Below are positions 8,868-16,550 of a stretch of DNA of 64,000 bases, piece after piece (position 1 is the stretch's first letter; each line of letters opens with the position of its first letter). A program made the position numbers and the translations under genes. The DNA is taken from contig NZ_CASEXV010000025.1 in assembly GCF_949292005.1 (NCBI RefSeq), positions 58,673-122,672 of the forward strand, read 5' to 3'. The notes beneath the pieces were generated by a model. It ran no database searches and was not told where the DNA came from. It saw only the letters and a program-made list of their open reading frames with translations. The stretch comes from an uncultured Bifidobacterium sp. GTDB lineage: Bacteria; Actinomycetota; Actinomycetes; Actinomycetales; Bifidobacteriaceae.

Positions 8868-10757
8868 ATGTGCGGAATAGTGGGATACGCCGGATCCGGA
8901 CCGGCCTGTGGCAAGCCGTTGGACGTGTGCATGCAGGGTCTGCGGCGGTTGGAATATCGGGGTTATGATTCGGCCGGCGTGGCGTTGGCTGCCCCAGGCA
9001 TGGATCAGATCGTCGTGCGCAAAAAGGCCGGACGGCTGTCCAACCTTGAGGCGGCGATCGCGGCTCATCCCCTTCCCGACGCGACGGTGGGGATCGGACA
9101 CACCCGATGGGCCACCAATGGCGCACCTGTGGATGTCAACGCGCATCCCCATGTGAGCGAGGATGGCCATATCGCCATCATCCACAATGGAATCATCGAG
9201 AACGCGAATTCCCTGAAATTTGATTTGCAGACTGAAGGATACGTGTTCTCCTCCGGTACGGACACCGAGGTGGCTGCGAAGCTTCTGGGCAAGATAGCCA
9301 ACGAGATCATTGAGGAGACCGGCCGTCCGGATCTTTTCGAGGCCTTGAGGAGGCTGGCGCGCATGCTCACCGGCGCTTTCACGATTCTCGCCGAGGATGT
9401 GCGCCAGCCGGATATCGTGGTGGGCGCCAGACACGACTCGCCTTTGGTGGTGGGGCTGGGCGAGGGGGAGAACTTCCTCGGATCCGACGTGGCGGCGTTC
9501 GTGGCCTACACGAAAAGCGCTCTGGAGCTGGGACAGGATCAGGCGGTCTGCATCAGCGGGGATTCCGTTATGGTGACCGATTTCGACGGCAACGTGGTCA
9601 ACGACGGCAACCGCTTCACCGTGGATTGGGACGCGTCGGCGGCGGAGAAGGGCGGATGGCCATCGTTCATGGATAAGGAGATCCATGAGGAGCCCGAGGC
9701 CGTCTCCAACACACTTCTCGGTCGCTTCGACTCCAAAGGGGACATCGTTCTTGACGAGGTTCGGATCGAGCCGGAGGTGCTGCGTTCCATCGACCGCATC
9801 GTGGTCGTCGCCTGTGGCACGGCAAGCTACGCGGGGCTGGTGGCTCGGTACGCGATCGAACATTGGGTCCGCATCCCAGTGGAGGTGGAGCTGGCGCACG
9901 AGTTCCGCTACCGCGATCCCATACTGACGCCGAGAACGCTCGTCGTCGCCATCTCGCAGTCGGGCGAGACCATGGACACTCTGATGGCCATACGTCATGC
10001 GCGGGAGCAGGGGTCCCGCGTGCTTGCGATCTGCAACACCCAGGGAGCGACGATCCCTCGTGAGTCGGATGCGGTCCTCTACACCCACGCCGGCCCCGAG
10101 ATCGCCGTAGCCTCGACCAAGGCCTTTGTGGCGCAGATAGTCGCGGCCTATCTACTGGGGTTGTATTTCGCGCAGATCAAGGGAACGATGTTCCGCGATG
10201 AGATCCACCACATCGTGCAGCAGCTGCGCTCCATGCCCAAGAAGATCCAATGGGTTCTGGACACCCAGAGCGGGGCTGTGGAACGTACGGCCGAGCATAT
10301 GGTCAACGCCAAGTCGTTCCTGTTCCTCGGCCGCCACGTCGGCTATCCCGTTGCCTTGGAGGGCGCGCTGAAGCTCAAGGAGATCGCATACACCTTCACC
10401 GAGGGTTTCGCAGCGGGCGAGCTCAAGCACGGGCCGATCGCCCTTGTGGACTCGGGTGAGCCGGTCGTGGTGATAGTTCCCTCGTCGCGGGGCCGTTCCG
10501 TGCTCCACAACAAAGTGATCTCCGGAATCGAGGAGGTCAAGGCGCGTGGGGCGTACACGATCGTCGTCGCAGAGGAAGGCGACCCCGATGCCGAGAGATA
10601 TGCCGACGCCGTCTTCTGGAGGCCTGTGTGCACCACTCTTCTCAGTCCTCTGGTGGACGTCGTTCCGTTGCAGCTTTTCGCCATGGATATGGCCATGCTC
10701 AAAGGATTCGACGTGGACAAACCCCGGAATCTCGCCAAATCCGTGACAGTCGAATAG
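8868..10757 (+). CDS. glmS: Glutamine-fructose-6-phosphate aminotransferase (isomerising)
   Basis: GlmS makes glucosamine-6-phosphate from fructose-6-phosphate and glutamine, the entry to UDP-GlcNAc and wall synthesis. The ATG at 8868 places the catalytic cysteine at residue 2 (MCGIVGYAG), which fixes the start. The N-terminal glutaminase domain (about 1-240) includes GHTRWATNG and HNGIIEN. Two SIS isomerase domains follow, with CGTASYAG, ISQSGETMDT and the C-terminal NLAKSVTVE signature. The length of 629 is usual. No long leader is present. Confidence 0.97.
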   Translation: MCGIVGYAGSGPACGKPLDVCMQGLRRLEYRGYDSAGVALAAPGMDQIVVRKKAGRLSNLEAAIAAHPLPDATVGIGHTRWATNGAPVDVNAHPHVSEDGHIAIIHNGIIENANSLKFDLQTEGYVFSSGTDTEVAAKLLGKIANEIIEETGRPDLFEALRRLARMLTGAFTILAEDVRQPDIVVGARHDSPLVVGLGEGENFLGSDVAAFVAYTKSALELGQDQAVCISGDSVMVTDFDGNVVNDGNRFTVDWDASAAEKGGWPSFMDKEIHEEPEAVSNTLLGRFDSKGDIVLDEVRIEPEVLRSIDRIVVVACGTASYAGLVARYAIEHWVRIPVEVELAHEFRYRDPILTPRTLVVAISQSGETMDTLMAIRHAREQGSRVLAICNTQGATIPRESDAVLYTHAGPEIAVASTKAFVAQIVAAYLLGLYFAQIKGTMFRDEIHHIVQQLRSMPKKIQWVLDTQSGAVERTAEHMVNAKSFLFLGRHVGYPVALEGALKLKEIAYTFTEGFAAGELKHGPIALVDSGEPVVVIVPSSRGRSVLHNKVISGIEEVKARGAYTIVVAEEGDPDAERYADAVFWRPVCTTLLSPLVDVVPLQLFAMDMAMLKGFDVDKPRNLAKSVTVE

Positions 10758-10766
10758 CGCCGTGTG

Positions 10767-11528
10767 ATGGTGGAGCGACGTCACCGCTGGGTGGTCTCGG
10801 AGCCGGACATCCCCTTTCCGCTGGATGTCGTCTTCGAGGATGAGCGGATCATCGTCGTCGACAAGCCGCATTTCCTCGCCACAACCCCCCGTGGGATGTG
10901 GTATTCGCAGACCGCGCTGATCCGTCTCAGGACGGCGTTCGGGGAGCCCCTTATCACCCCGGCCCATCGTCTTGACCGCGCCACTGCGGGAATCGTCGTG
11001 TTCGTCCGAGACCCCGCGAGCAGGGGAGCCTACCAGACGCTTTTTCAGAATCACCGCGTGTCCAAGACGTATGAGTGTCTTGCGCCGGCCGGTCCGGTGG
11101 GAAGGGTTGAGCATGGGGAGGCGAACAGGTTGAGCGAAGGCGCGGATTTTCCCCTGCTTCGGCGGTCGCATATCGTCAAAACCCGCGGAGTCATACAGGC
11201 TTTCGAGGATGATGGCCATCCCGACTGCGAGACGCGCATCGACATCGACGGCGGACGCTCGCCAGTGGCGGGCATGCGGCGCTACCGTCTCAGCCCACAT
11301 ACCGGGAAAACCCATCAGTTGAGGGTTCATATGTGCTCGTTGGGATTGCCGATCATGAACGATGATCTTTACCCGGTCATCCGTGACTGCCCGTATGATG
11401 ACTTTAGCAATCCTCTCCAACTGGTCGCGCGGTCGCTGTCCTTCGTGGATCCCTTCAGCGGACAGACGCGGTTGTTCGTGTCGCGCATACCATTGGATGG
11501 CGTCTCGGCCGCGAGACAGGGATCGTGA
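10767..11528 (+). CDS. RluA-family pseudouridine synthase
   Basis: The protein (253 residues) isomerises uridine in rRNA or tRNA. The catalytic motif HRLDRATAG carries the active-site Asp. The flanking FEDERIIVVDKPHFLAT and HTGKTHQLRVHM segments are standard for RluA/RluC/RluD/TruC proteins. No S4 domain is seen, so it is nearer RluA/TruC than RluD. The target nucleotide cannot be predicted. It starts 9 nt after glmS with ATG 10767 (a GTG lies at 10764), so read-through from glmS is likely. Confidence 0.9.
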   Translation: MVERRHRWVVSEPDIPFPLDVVFEDERIIVVDKPHFLATTPRGMWYSQTALIRLRTAFGEPLITPAHRLDRATAGIVVFVRDPASRGAYQTLFQNHRVSKTYECLAPAGPVGRVEHGEANRLSEGADFPLLRRSHIVKTRGVIQAFEDDGHPDCETRIDIDGGRSPVAGMRRYRLSPHTGKTHQLRVHMCSLGLPIMNDDLYPVIRDCPYDDFSNPLQLVARSLSFVDPFSGQTRLFVSRIPLDGVSAARQGS

Positions 11529-11537
11529 GGATTACGG

Positions 11538-12938
11538 ATGATGTCCTGGAGGAGGATGCCCGTGCGATGGTGCCGTGTCGTCATCTCATGCCTCGCGTGC
11601 ATGGTGTTGCTTGTGGCGGCGGGGTGTGGCTCCACCGACACACGGACGGTCATCACGGTGTGGTCGTGGGAGCCAAGCATGTCCACCGTCGCCCGAAATT
11701 TCGAAAAAAGCAATCCCGACATCCGCGTGGTGGTCAAATCCACGAGCGGCTACGAGAATCTCAACACGGCCATACAGAACGGCTATGGTCTGCCGGATGT
11801 GGTCCAACTCGAGTATTATGCGCTTCCGCAGTACGCGGTGAGCGGGCAGTTGCTGGACATCACCTCTCGCGTGTCGGGAATGAAGAGCTTCTACACGCCG
11901 GGGACCTGGTCATCGGTCACACTCAACCACGAGGTCTATGGGTTGCCCATGGATTCGGGGCCCATGGCCTTCTTCTACAACAAGTCGGTTTTCGAGCAGG
12001 CCGGAATTGACGCATCGGCGATCAAAACCTGGGACGAGTACTACCAGGCGGCGAAGAAGCTGAAATCCATTGGTGTCTACATCGCGGCCGACGCAGGCGA
12101 CGCGAGCTTCTTCAACGCCATGGTCTGGCTGTCCGGAGGGCAGCCCTTCCACACGTCCGACGATGGAAAGACCGTCACGGTTAACCTCACGTCTGATGCG
12201 GGGACGCGGACCTTCGCCAAGTTCTGGCAGAAGATGATCGATGAGGGGCTTGTGGACACCAGCGTCAAAACGTGGTCCGACGATTGGAAGAAGGCACTGG
12301 GAGATGGGACCGTGGCCTCCGTTTTCGCGGGGGCATGGATGCCATCCCTGCTGCTGGCCGACGTTCCCGGAACGGCTGGATTGTGGAGGGTCACGACGAT
12401 GCCCACCAAGGATGGCTCCACGGCCAACTCCGAGAACGGCGGGTCGGCGCTGGCCGTTCTTCGATCCACCCGCAAGCCGGATGCCGCCTATCGTTTTGTG
12501 GAGTATATCTGCCATAATCGCCAGGGGATTGCCACCAGAGTCGCCGGTGGGGCGTTCCCTGCGGATACCGCCACTTTGGGCAGCTCCGCTTTCCTCGGCA
12601 AGACGACGGTGACGGACTCTCGCGGTCTGGAGATCCCGTATTTCGGGGGGCAGGAGTTCAATCGCGTTCTGTCGCAGGCGGCCGACGATGTGTCCGTCCG
12701 TTACCAGTACCTGCCCTTCGAGGTCTATGCGCGTGGGGATTTCCGTTCGACTGTGGGGACGGCGTATCAATGGTCGAAGGCCAAAATCGCTTTCGACGAG
12801 GCCAGCTCCGACTCATCCGACGGTTCGTCGTCCACCGCAAGCAATCCGGGGAAGAAGGTGACGTTGATGGATGGCGTCGCCTTGTGGGAGAAGGACCTCG
12901 TCGAATATGGAACCAATCAGGGATTCACCATGCGCTGA
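11538..12938 (+). CDS. Orphan sugar-type ABC transporter substrate-binding lipoprotein
   Basis: This 466-residue family 1 extracellular binding protein has a signal peptide ending in lipobox VAAGC. The mature domain begins VITVWSWEPSMSTVARNFEKSNPDIRVVV and contains VYGLPMDSGPMAFFYNKSVF, both typical of carbohydrate-binding components. No permease or ATPase gene lies nearby, so partners must be encoded elsewhere, as is common for oligosaccharide importers that share an ATPase. A GTGAGG site lies 7 nt before the ATG at 11538. The substrate is unknown. Confidence 0.88.
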   Translation: MMSWRRMPVRWCRVVISCLACMVLLVAAGCGSTDTRTVITVWSWEPSMSTVARNFEKSNPDIRVVVKSTSGYENLNTAIQNGYGLPDVVQLEYYALPQYAVSGQLLDITSRVSGMKSFYTPGTWSSVTLNHEVYGLPMDSGPMAFFYNKSVFEQAGIDASAIKTWDEYYQAAKKLKSIGVYIAADAGDASFFNAMVWLSGGQPFHTSDDGKTVTVNLTSDAGTRTFAKFWQKMIDEGLVDTSVKTWSDDWKKALGDGTVASVFAGAWMPSLLLADVPGTAGLWRVTTMPTKDGSTANSENGGSALAVLRSTRKPDAAYRFVEYICHNRQGIATRVAGGAFPADTATLGSSAFLGKTTVTDSRGLEIPYFGGQEFNRVLSQAADDVSVRYQYLPFEVYARGDFRSTVGTAYQWSKAKIAFDEASSDSSDGSSSTASNPGKKVTLMDGVALWEKDLVEYGTNQGFTMR

Positions 12939-12992
12939 CCTCGCCTGCCCTGATTCTCCACGGGTCGTGCGGTTGCGTCGGGGGTATCGGCC

Positions 12993-13769
12993 TCAGCCGC
13001 GGCTCTTGCGAGTCTTCGCGTAAATCACGGCCATTCCCTTGAAGATCAGCTCGGGGTCGTAGACATCGATCGCGTCCGTATCGTTGGCGAAGATCCTGCC
13101 AAGTCCACCCGTGGCAACCACACGGAAGTTCTCTGCGATCTCCTCGTGGAACTGCTGGATCGTGCGCTCCACCCCGCCAAGGAACCCGTAATAAAGACCG
13201 GCTTGCATGGCCTCCCGCGTGTTGCGGGTCATAACCGTTTTCGGCCGCGTGATTTCGACCTCGGGCAGCTGGGCGGTGGAGCTCCACAGGGCGTTGGCTC
13301 CCGTGCGGATTCCCGTGGTGATCAGGCCGCTGACGATCGTCCCCGAAGCGTCCACATAGTTGAATGTCGTCGCCGTTCCGAAATCCGCGACCAGAACCGG
13401 TCCTCCGTATAGGTAGTACGCGCCCGCGCAGTCCGCGAGGCAGTCCGCACCCAGGGATTTGGGATCGTCGATCGCGATGCGGATTCCGGATCTCACGCCA
13501 GGACCCACAATCATCGGATCGACATCGAGATAGGTCACGATGGAGGCACGGAACGAGTGCATGACTTTGGGGACCACCGACGACACTATGACATCGTCGA
13601 TATCGGCCGCGCCCAGATTGTGGCGTGCGAGAAGCTCCGTGAGCAGCAGCCCATACTCGTCCGCCGTCCGCGGGGTACCCGTCGATATCCTATGCGTGGC
13701 GACGATGTCAGGTCCGTCAAGGAGTCCCAGAACGATGTTGGTGTTGCCGATGTCTACTGCGAGAAGCAT
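12993..13769 (-). CDS. coaX: Type III pantothenate kinase
   Basis: CoaX phosphorylates pantothenate in the first step of coenzyme A synthesis. The N-terminal phosphate loop MLLAVDIGNTNIVLGLLD fixes the start at 13769. Further family motifs are TADEYGLLL, the GPGVRSGIRI loop, LGADCLADCAGAYYLYGGPVLVADFGTATT (acetate/sugar kinase-like fold) and GGLGRIFA near the end. The length of 258 residues is normal. A GGGGGGAC tract just upstream may serve as ribosome binding site. It stands alone on the reverse strand between two binding-protein genes. Confidence 0.95.
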   Translation of the reverse strand: MLLAVDIGNTNIVLGLLDGPDIVATHRISTGTPRTADEYGLLLTELLARHNLGAADIDDVIVSSVVPKVMHSFRASIVTYLDVDPMIVGPGVRSGIRIAIDDPKSLGADCLADCAGAYYLYGGPVLVADFGTATTFNYVDASGTIVSGLITTGIRTGANALWSSTAQLPEVEITRPKTVMTRNTREAMQAGLYYGFLGGVERTIQQFHEEIAENFRVVATGGLGRIFANDTDAIDVYDPELIFKGMAVIYAKTRKSRG

Positions 13770-13871
13770 GGTGTCCCCCCCTGTGATGGATGCGGGTCGT
13801 CGTCGGAAGCCGTCGGCCTGCGCGGACGGCGCCATTGAGTGACCATCGTAGTCGTCTCGTGCGGCTCCGGG

Positions 13872-13877
13872 TATAGT
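13872..13877 (+). promoter_or_regulatory. Putative -10 box (TATAGT)
   Basis: TATAGT lies 8 nt before a GTG at 13886 that is in frame with the downstream gene. Either it drives a ~120-nt leader to the ATG at 14006, which has a strong AGGAAGGA site, or it supports a leaderless GTG start that would add 40 residues. I prefer the leader reading. Confidence 0.4.
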
Positions 13878-14005
13878 CTGTAGTCGTGGCGGGCGACCCG
13901 GTGGGCGTCCAGCCGGATTCATATTTCATAATGCCATGCCGATGGGTCTCGAATCGTGCGCTGCCGCGATCCGTCACCGACGCGCATGAGGAAGGACGAA
14001 CCCCG

Positions 14006-15664
14006 ATGGCCAGAGGAGTCGATGCGCGTACGGATCCCGACGCGACGTCGCGGGAGGACGGTCCCACGAAGGACAGCATGGGTGACGCTGGCTCGGCCGT
14101 CGCCGATTCGGAGTTGGATGCCCGCATGGTCGATCGGCGGACGCGCCGTCGCCGCCGCGCCCTCCTGTCGGCGCTTGTGGCCGTCATCGTCGTCGTCGCA
14201 GGGTGTGGGGCGGTGGCCGCTGTGGTGGCGATGCGCTCATCGACGGGGGGAGGACGGGCGGACACGGTGTCCATCGGACTCAAGCTGGCTCCCACGAATC
14301 TTGATATCCGCACGCAGTCGGGGTCGGCGCTCGACCAGCTTCTGATCGGCAACGTCTATGAGGGGCTGGTCGCCCGGAATTCGGACAACAAGGTGGTTCC
14401 ATCCCTGGCCAAATCGTGGACGGTGTCATCCGATGGCCTCACCTACGATTTCATACTCAACACAGGTGAGACGTTTTCCAACGGCGACCAGCTCGATGCC
14501 ACGGACGTCGTGTGGTCGATTCGTCAGCTTGTGGACAAATCGTATGTGGGATCGGATCTGATGGTCGGCTTCACATCGATTAGCGCCATCGGATCCCATC
14601 ATGTTCGGATCACGCTGTCGAAGCCCTATTCGAATTTCCTTTGGGTTCTGTCGGGTCGGTCGGGTCTGGTGTTGGATTCCCAGGCGTCGAATGACCTACG
14701 AACAAGCGCCGTGGGCTCTGGGCCCTATACTGTGTCGTCTTTCCATCAATCCAGTTCGGTGACGTTGAAGGCGAACCGATCGTATTGGGGTGGCACGTCG
14801 CCCCGAACTTCCACCATAATCGTCCGCTACTTCTCTGATGACAACGCCGCATTGAACGCGCTGAAATCCGGGGACGTCCAGGTTCTTGCGCCGATAAGCC
14901 AGAATCTGGTCTCCTCGGTGGAATCCGATTCCCGGTACACGGTGTCGGTGGGGAATGGGACGGATAAGTTCGTGCTGGCGTTCAACTCCTCATCAGGACC
15001 GACGTCCGACATCAGGGTCCGTCGGGCCATCCGACACGCGATCGACCACAAGGAGCTCATCGTCTCCCGTGGAGGAGTGGACTCGGAGCTGGGAGGTCCC
15101 ATACCCAGCCTTGATCCGGGATATGAGGACCTCACCGGGATGTACACGTTGGATCGGGCGTTGTCGAAGAAGCTTCTCAAACAGGCCGGATACGACGAGG
15201 ACCATCCCCTGACGCTCACGTTGGAGTATGCCAACACGTATGGGACCCAGCTCGGGGAGCAGCTCAAATCCCAGCTCGCCACGGTGGGGATACGGTTGAC
15301 CGTCCACGTTGTGGAGTTCGCCACATGGCTACGCGATGTCTACACGAACCATGACTACGAGCTCTCCTTGGTGGACCACAACGAGAGCCACGACTTCTAC
15401 CAATGGGCCAATCCCGATTACTACTACGGATACGACAACGCTAAGGTCCAGGCGCTGTATAACGCGGCTATGCGGGCGAAATCGGACGCCGCCCGGGACA
15501 AGGCTTTGTCTCAGGCGGCGAGGATCGTCTCGCGGGATGCCGCGGCGGACTGGCTGTTCAATTATCGGATCACAACAGTATGGGCCTCCGGAGTGTCCGG
15601 TTTCCCGGTCAACCTCAATCAGACCCTGATGCCTTTGTCCGATGTTGTCTGGACGAAGTCATAA
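14006..15664 (+). CDS. Family 5 (peptide/opine/nickel type) ABC transporter substrate-binding protein
   Basis: From ATG 14006 the protein is 552 residues. It has a charged cytoplasmic N-terminus of about 50 residues, then a hydrophobic segment LLSALVAVIVVVAGC that could be a lipobox or a membrane anchor, because hydrophobic residues continue after the Cys. The OppA/DppA-type domain shows NVYEGLVARNSDNKVVPSLAKSW, the family signature FILNTGETFSNGDQLDATDVVWS, and YKAN-like and RAIRHAIDHKEL segments. The ATG has AGGAAGGACGAA upstream. The matching permeases and ATPase begin at 18096 on the same strand, separated by a reverse-oriented sulfur module. Peptides are the default substrate guess, but this family also carries nickel and sugars. 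Confidence 0.88.
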   Translation: MARGVDARTDPDATSREDGPTKDSMGDAGSAVADSELDARMVDRRTRRRRRALLSALVAVIVVVAGCGAVAAVVAMRSSTGGGRADTVSIGLKLAPTNLDIRTQSGSALDQLLIGNVYEGLVARNSDNKVVPSLAKSWTVSSDGLTYDFILNTGETFSNGDQLDATDVVWSIRQLVDKSYVGSDLMVGFTSISAIGSHHVRITLSKPYSNFLWVLSGRSGLVLDSQASNDLRTSAVGSGPYTVSSFHQSSSVTLKANRSYWGGTSPRTSTIIVRYFSDDNAALNALKSGDVQVLAPISQNLVSSVESDSRYTVSVGNGTDKFVLAFNSSSGPTSDIRVRRAIRHAIDHKELIVSRGGVDSELGGPIPSLDPGYEDLTGMYTLDRALSKKLLKQAGYDEDHPLTLTLEYANTYGTQLGEQLKSQLATVGIRLTVHVVEFATWLRDVYTNHDYELSLVDHNESHDFYQWANPDYYYGYDNAKVQALYNAAMRAKSDAARDKALSQAARIVSRDAAADWLFNYRITTVWASGVSGFPVNLNQTLMPLSDVVWTKS

Positions 15665-15679
15665 CCCTGGGTCCGACCA

Positions 15680-15874
15680 TCACCGGCCGAACAGTTTGCC
15701 GAAAAGTCCCGGGCTTGCGGTGGATGACGACTGGCCCGACCCGTGCCTTGCCGAGGCCCCATGCCCGGGGCGCCACTGATCCTGCGGGATTCCCCGCATG
15801 ACCTGATCGATATGCATGCCGCATCCGGCCCAGGTCTTCTTTCCGCAGATGGGGCAGGTGACTTCGTAGCACAT
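15680..15874 (-). CDS. Small CPxC protein, unknown function
   Basis: The 64-residue protein begins MCYEVTCPICGKKTWAGCG, with CPxC and nearby Cys residues suggesting a small zinc- or thiol-reactive site, then HIDQVMRGIPQDQWRPGH and a Gly/Ser-rich tail ending LFGKLFGR. An AGGAGA site sits 7 nt before the ATG. It is the last gene of the reverse-strand persulfide module, 72 nt after the CstR-like gene. Similar short CPxCGKxTWxGCGxH proteins are widespread next to metal or sulfur genes in actinobacteria (from memory). The function is not established. Confidence 0.75.
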   Translation of the reverse strand: MCYEVTCPICGKKTWAGCGMHIDQVMRGIPQDQWRPGHGASARHGSGQSSSTASPGLFGKLFGR

Positions 15875-15926
15875 GATGTGTCTCCTTTTGTATGTGGTTG
15901 TTGATTGTGGTTGGTTGTTGGCCAAT

Positions 15927-15940
15927 GTTCCGTACGGAAC
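15927..15940. promoter_or_regulatory. 14-bp perfect palindrome GTTCCGTACGGAAC
   Basis: The palindrome lies between the CstR-like stop codon and the small CPxC gene. It could be a weak terminator stem (5 bp around GTAC) or an operator for the last gene. No T-run follows on either strand. Confidence 0.35.
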
Positions 15941-15946
15941 GGTTGT

Positions 15947-16300
15947 CTACGACAGCGTGAGAAAAAGCTTCTCAAGCTCGTCGATTGTGGGCTGCGAGTC
16001 GCCGGTGGATCCGTCGCCGACGCATTCGCGCATGGATGTGGCGATGATGAGGAATCCGACGCGGTCAAGAGCCTTGCTGACGGCGCTGAGCTGGGTGATG
16101 GTGTCGGCGCATGGCCGGCCGTCCTCCACGCTCGAGATGACGCCGTTGAGTTGTCCCGCGGCCCGTCTGAGCCTGTTGAGAACCGCGCGTCGCCTGTCGT
16201 CGCCCCGCGCGTCCGCTGATGGCGGTGTGTGTTCCGGCGAGGTGCCCGGCGTCGATTTCGTGGTGGGGTCGATGGTTGTTTTTCCGCCATTGTCGGTCAT
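15947..16300 (-). CDS. CsoR/FrmR-superfamily repressor, CstR-like (persulfide sensor type)
   Basis: The 117-residue protein has a disordered N-terminus (about 1-33) and then the all-helical DUF156 core: RRRAVLNRLRRAAGQLNGV, with Cys in EDGRPCADTITQLSAV and Cys in TSMRECV. These two cysteines are 29 residues apart, the spacing of CsoR Cys36/Cys65 and CstR Cys31/Cys60. At the position of the copper-ligand histidine of CsoR (25 residues after the first Cys) this protein has serine. A missing histidine with both cysteines kept is the CstR pattern, which senses persulfides through a di/trisulfide bridge. It directly follows the rhodanese gene (one base between stop and start). A GC-tract inverted repeat upstream of the operon fits its operator. 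Confidence 0.85.
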   Translation of the reverse strand: MTDNGGKTTIDPTTKSTPGTSPEHTPPSADARGDDRRRAVLNRLRRAAGQLNGVISSVEDGRPCADTITQLSAVSKALDRVGFLIIATSMRECVGDGSTGDSQPTIDELEKLFLTLS

Positions 16301-16301
16301 G

Positions 16302-16550
16302 TCACAGATGCCTTTCCAATGTGGTCATTCCTCCGGAGAGGACGCTTGACGTGATGTCGTTCTGGGCGAGGATCCGCTGCGCGAGATAAGCCCGTTTCCC
16401 CGACGCGCAGACCACGAGCACAGGTCGACCGTCGGCGTCCCGGCGGATGGCCTCGATGTTCTCGCGTATCCGTGTGTGCGGGATGTTGACGGCCTGCGGC
16501 AGATGCCATTGGTCGAACTCGGCGGGCGTGCGCACATCAAGCACCATCAT
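16302..16550 (-). CDS. Rhodanese domain protein, probably derived from a CoA-disulfide reductase/rhodanese fusion
   Basis: From ATG 16550 the product is 82 residues and covers essentially one rhodanese domain: VLDVRTPAEFDQWHLPQAVNIP, the active-site loop VVCASGKRAYLA with catalytic Cys, and a C-terminal LSGGMTTLE. Rhodaneses transfer sulfane sulfur. The reading frame stays open upstream and reads TDLPETIGSMMVLDVRTP, which resembles the linker that precedes the rhodanese domain in CoA-disulfide reductase fusions. The gene starts 14 nt before the reductase stop in another frame and has CGGAGA upstream, so coupled re-initiation is plausible. It may be the C-terminal part of a fusion gene broken by an internal deletion. 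Confidence 0.8.
   Translation of the reverse strand: MMVLDVRTPAEFDQWHLPQAVNIPHTRIRENIEAIRRDADGRPVLVVCASGKRAYLAQRILAQNDITSSVLSGGMTTLERHL

Noticed and set aside
13886..14005. GTG start at 13886 for the family 5 binding protein
   Set aside because: It is in frame and follows TATAGT by 8 nt, but ATG 14006 has a strong AGGAAGGA site and the extra 40 residues show no secretion signal. It remains a minor alternative.
15947..16300. Copper-sensing CsoR
   Set aside because: The histidine ligand position is serine and no copper exporter or chaperone gene is adjacent.
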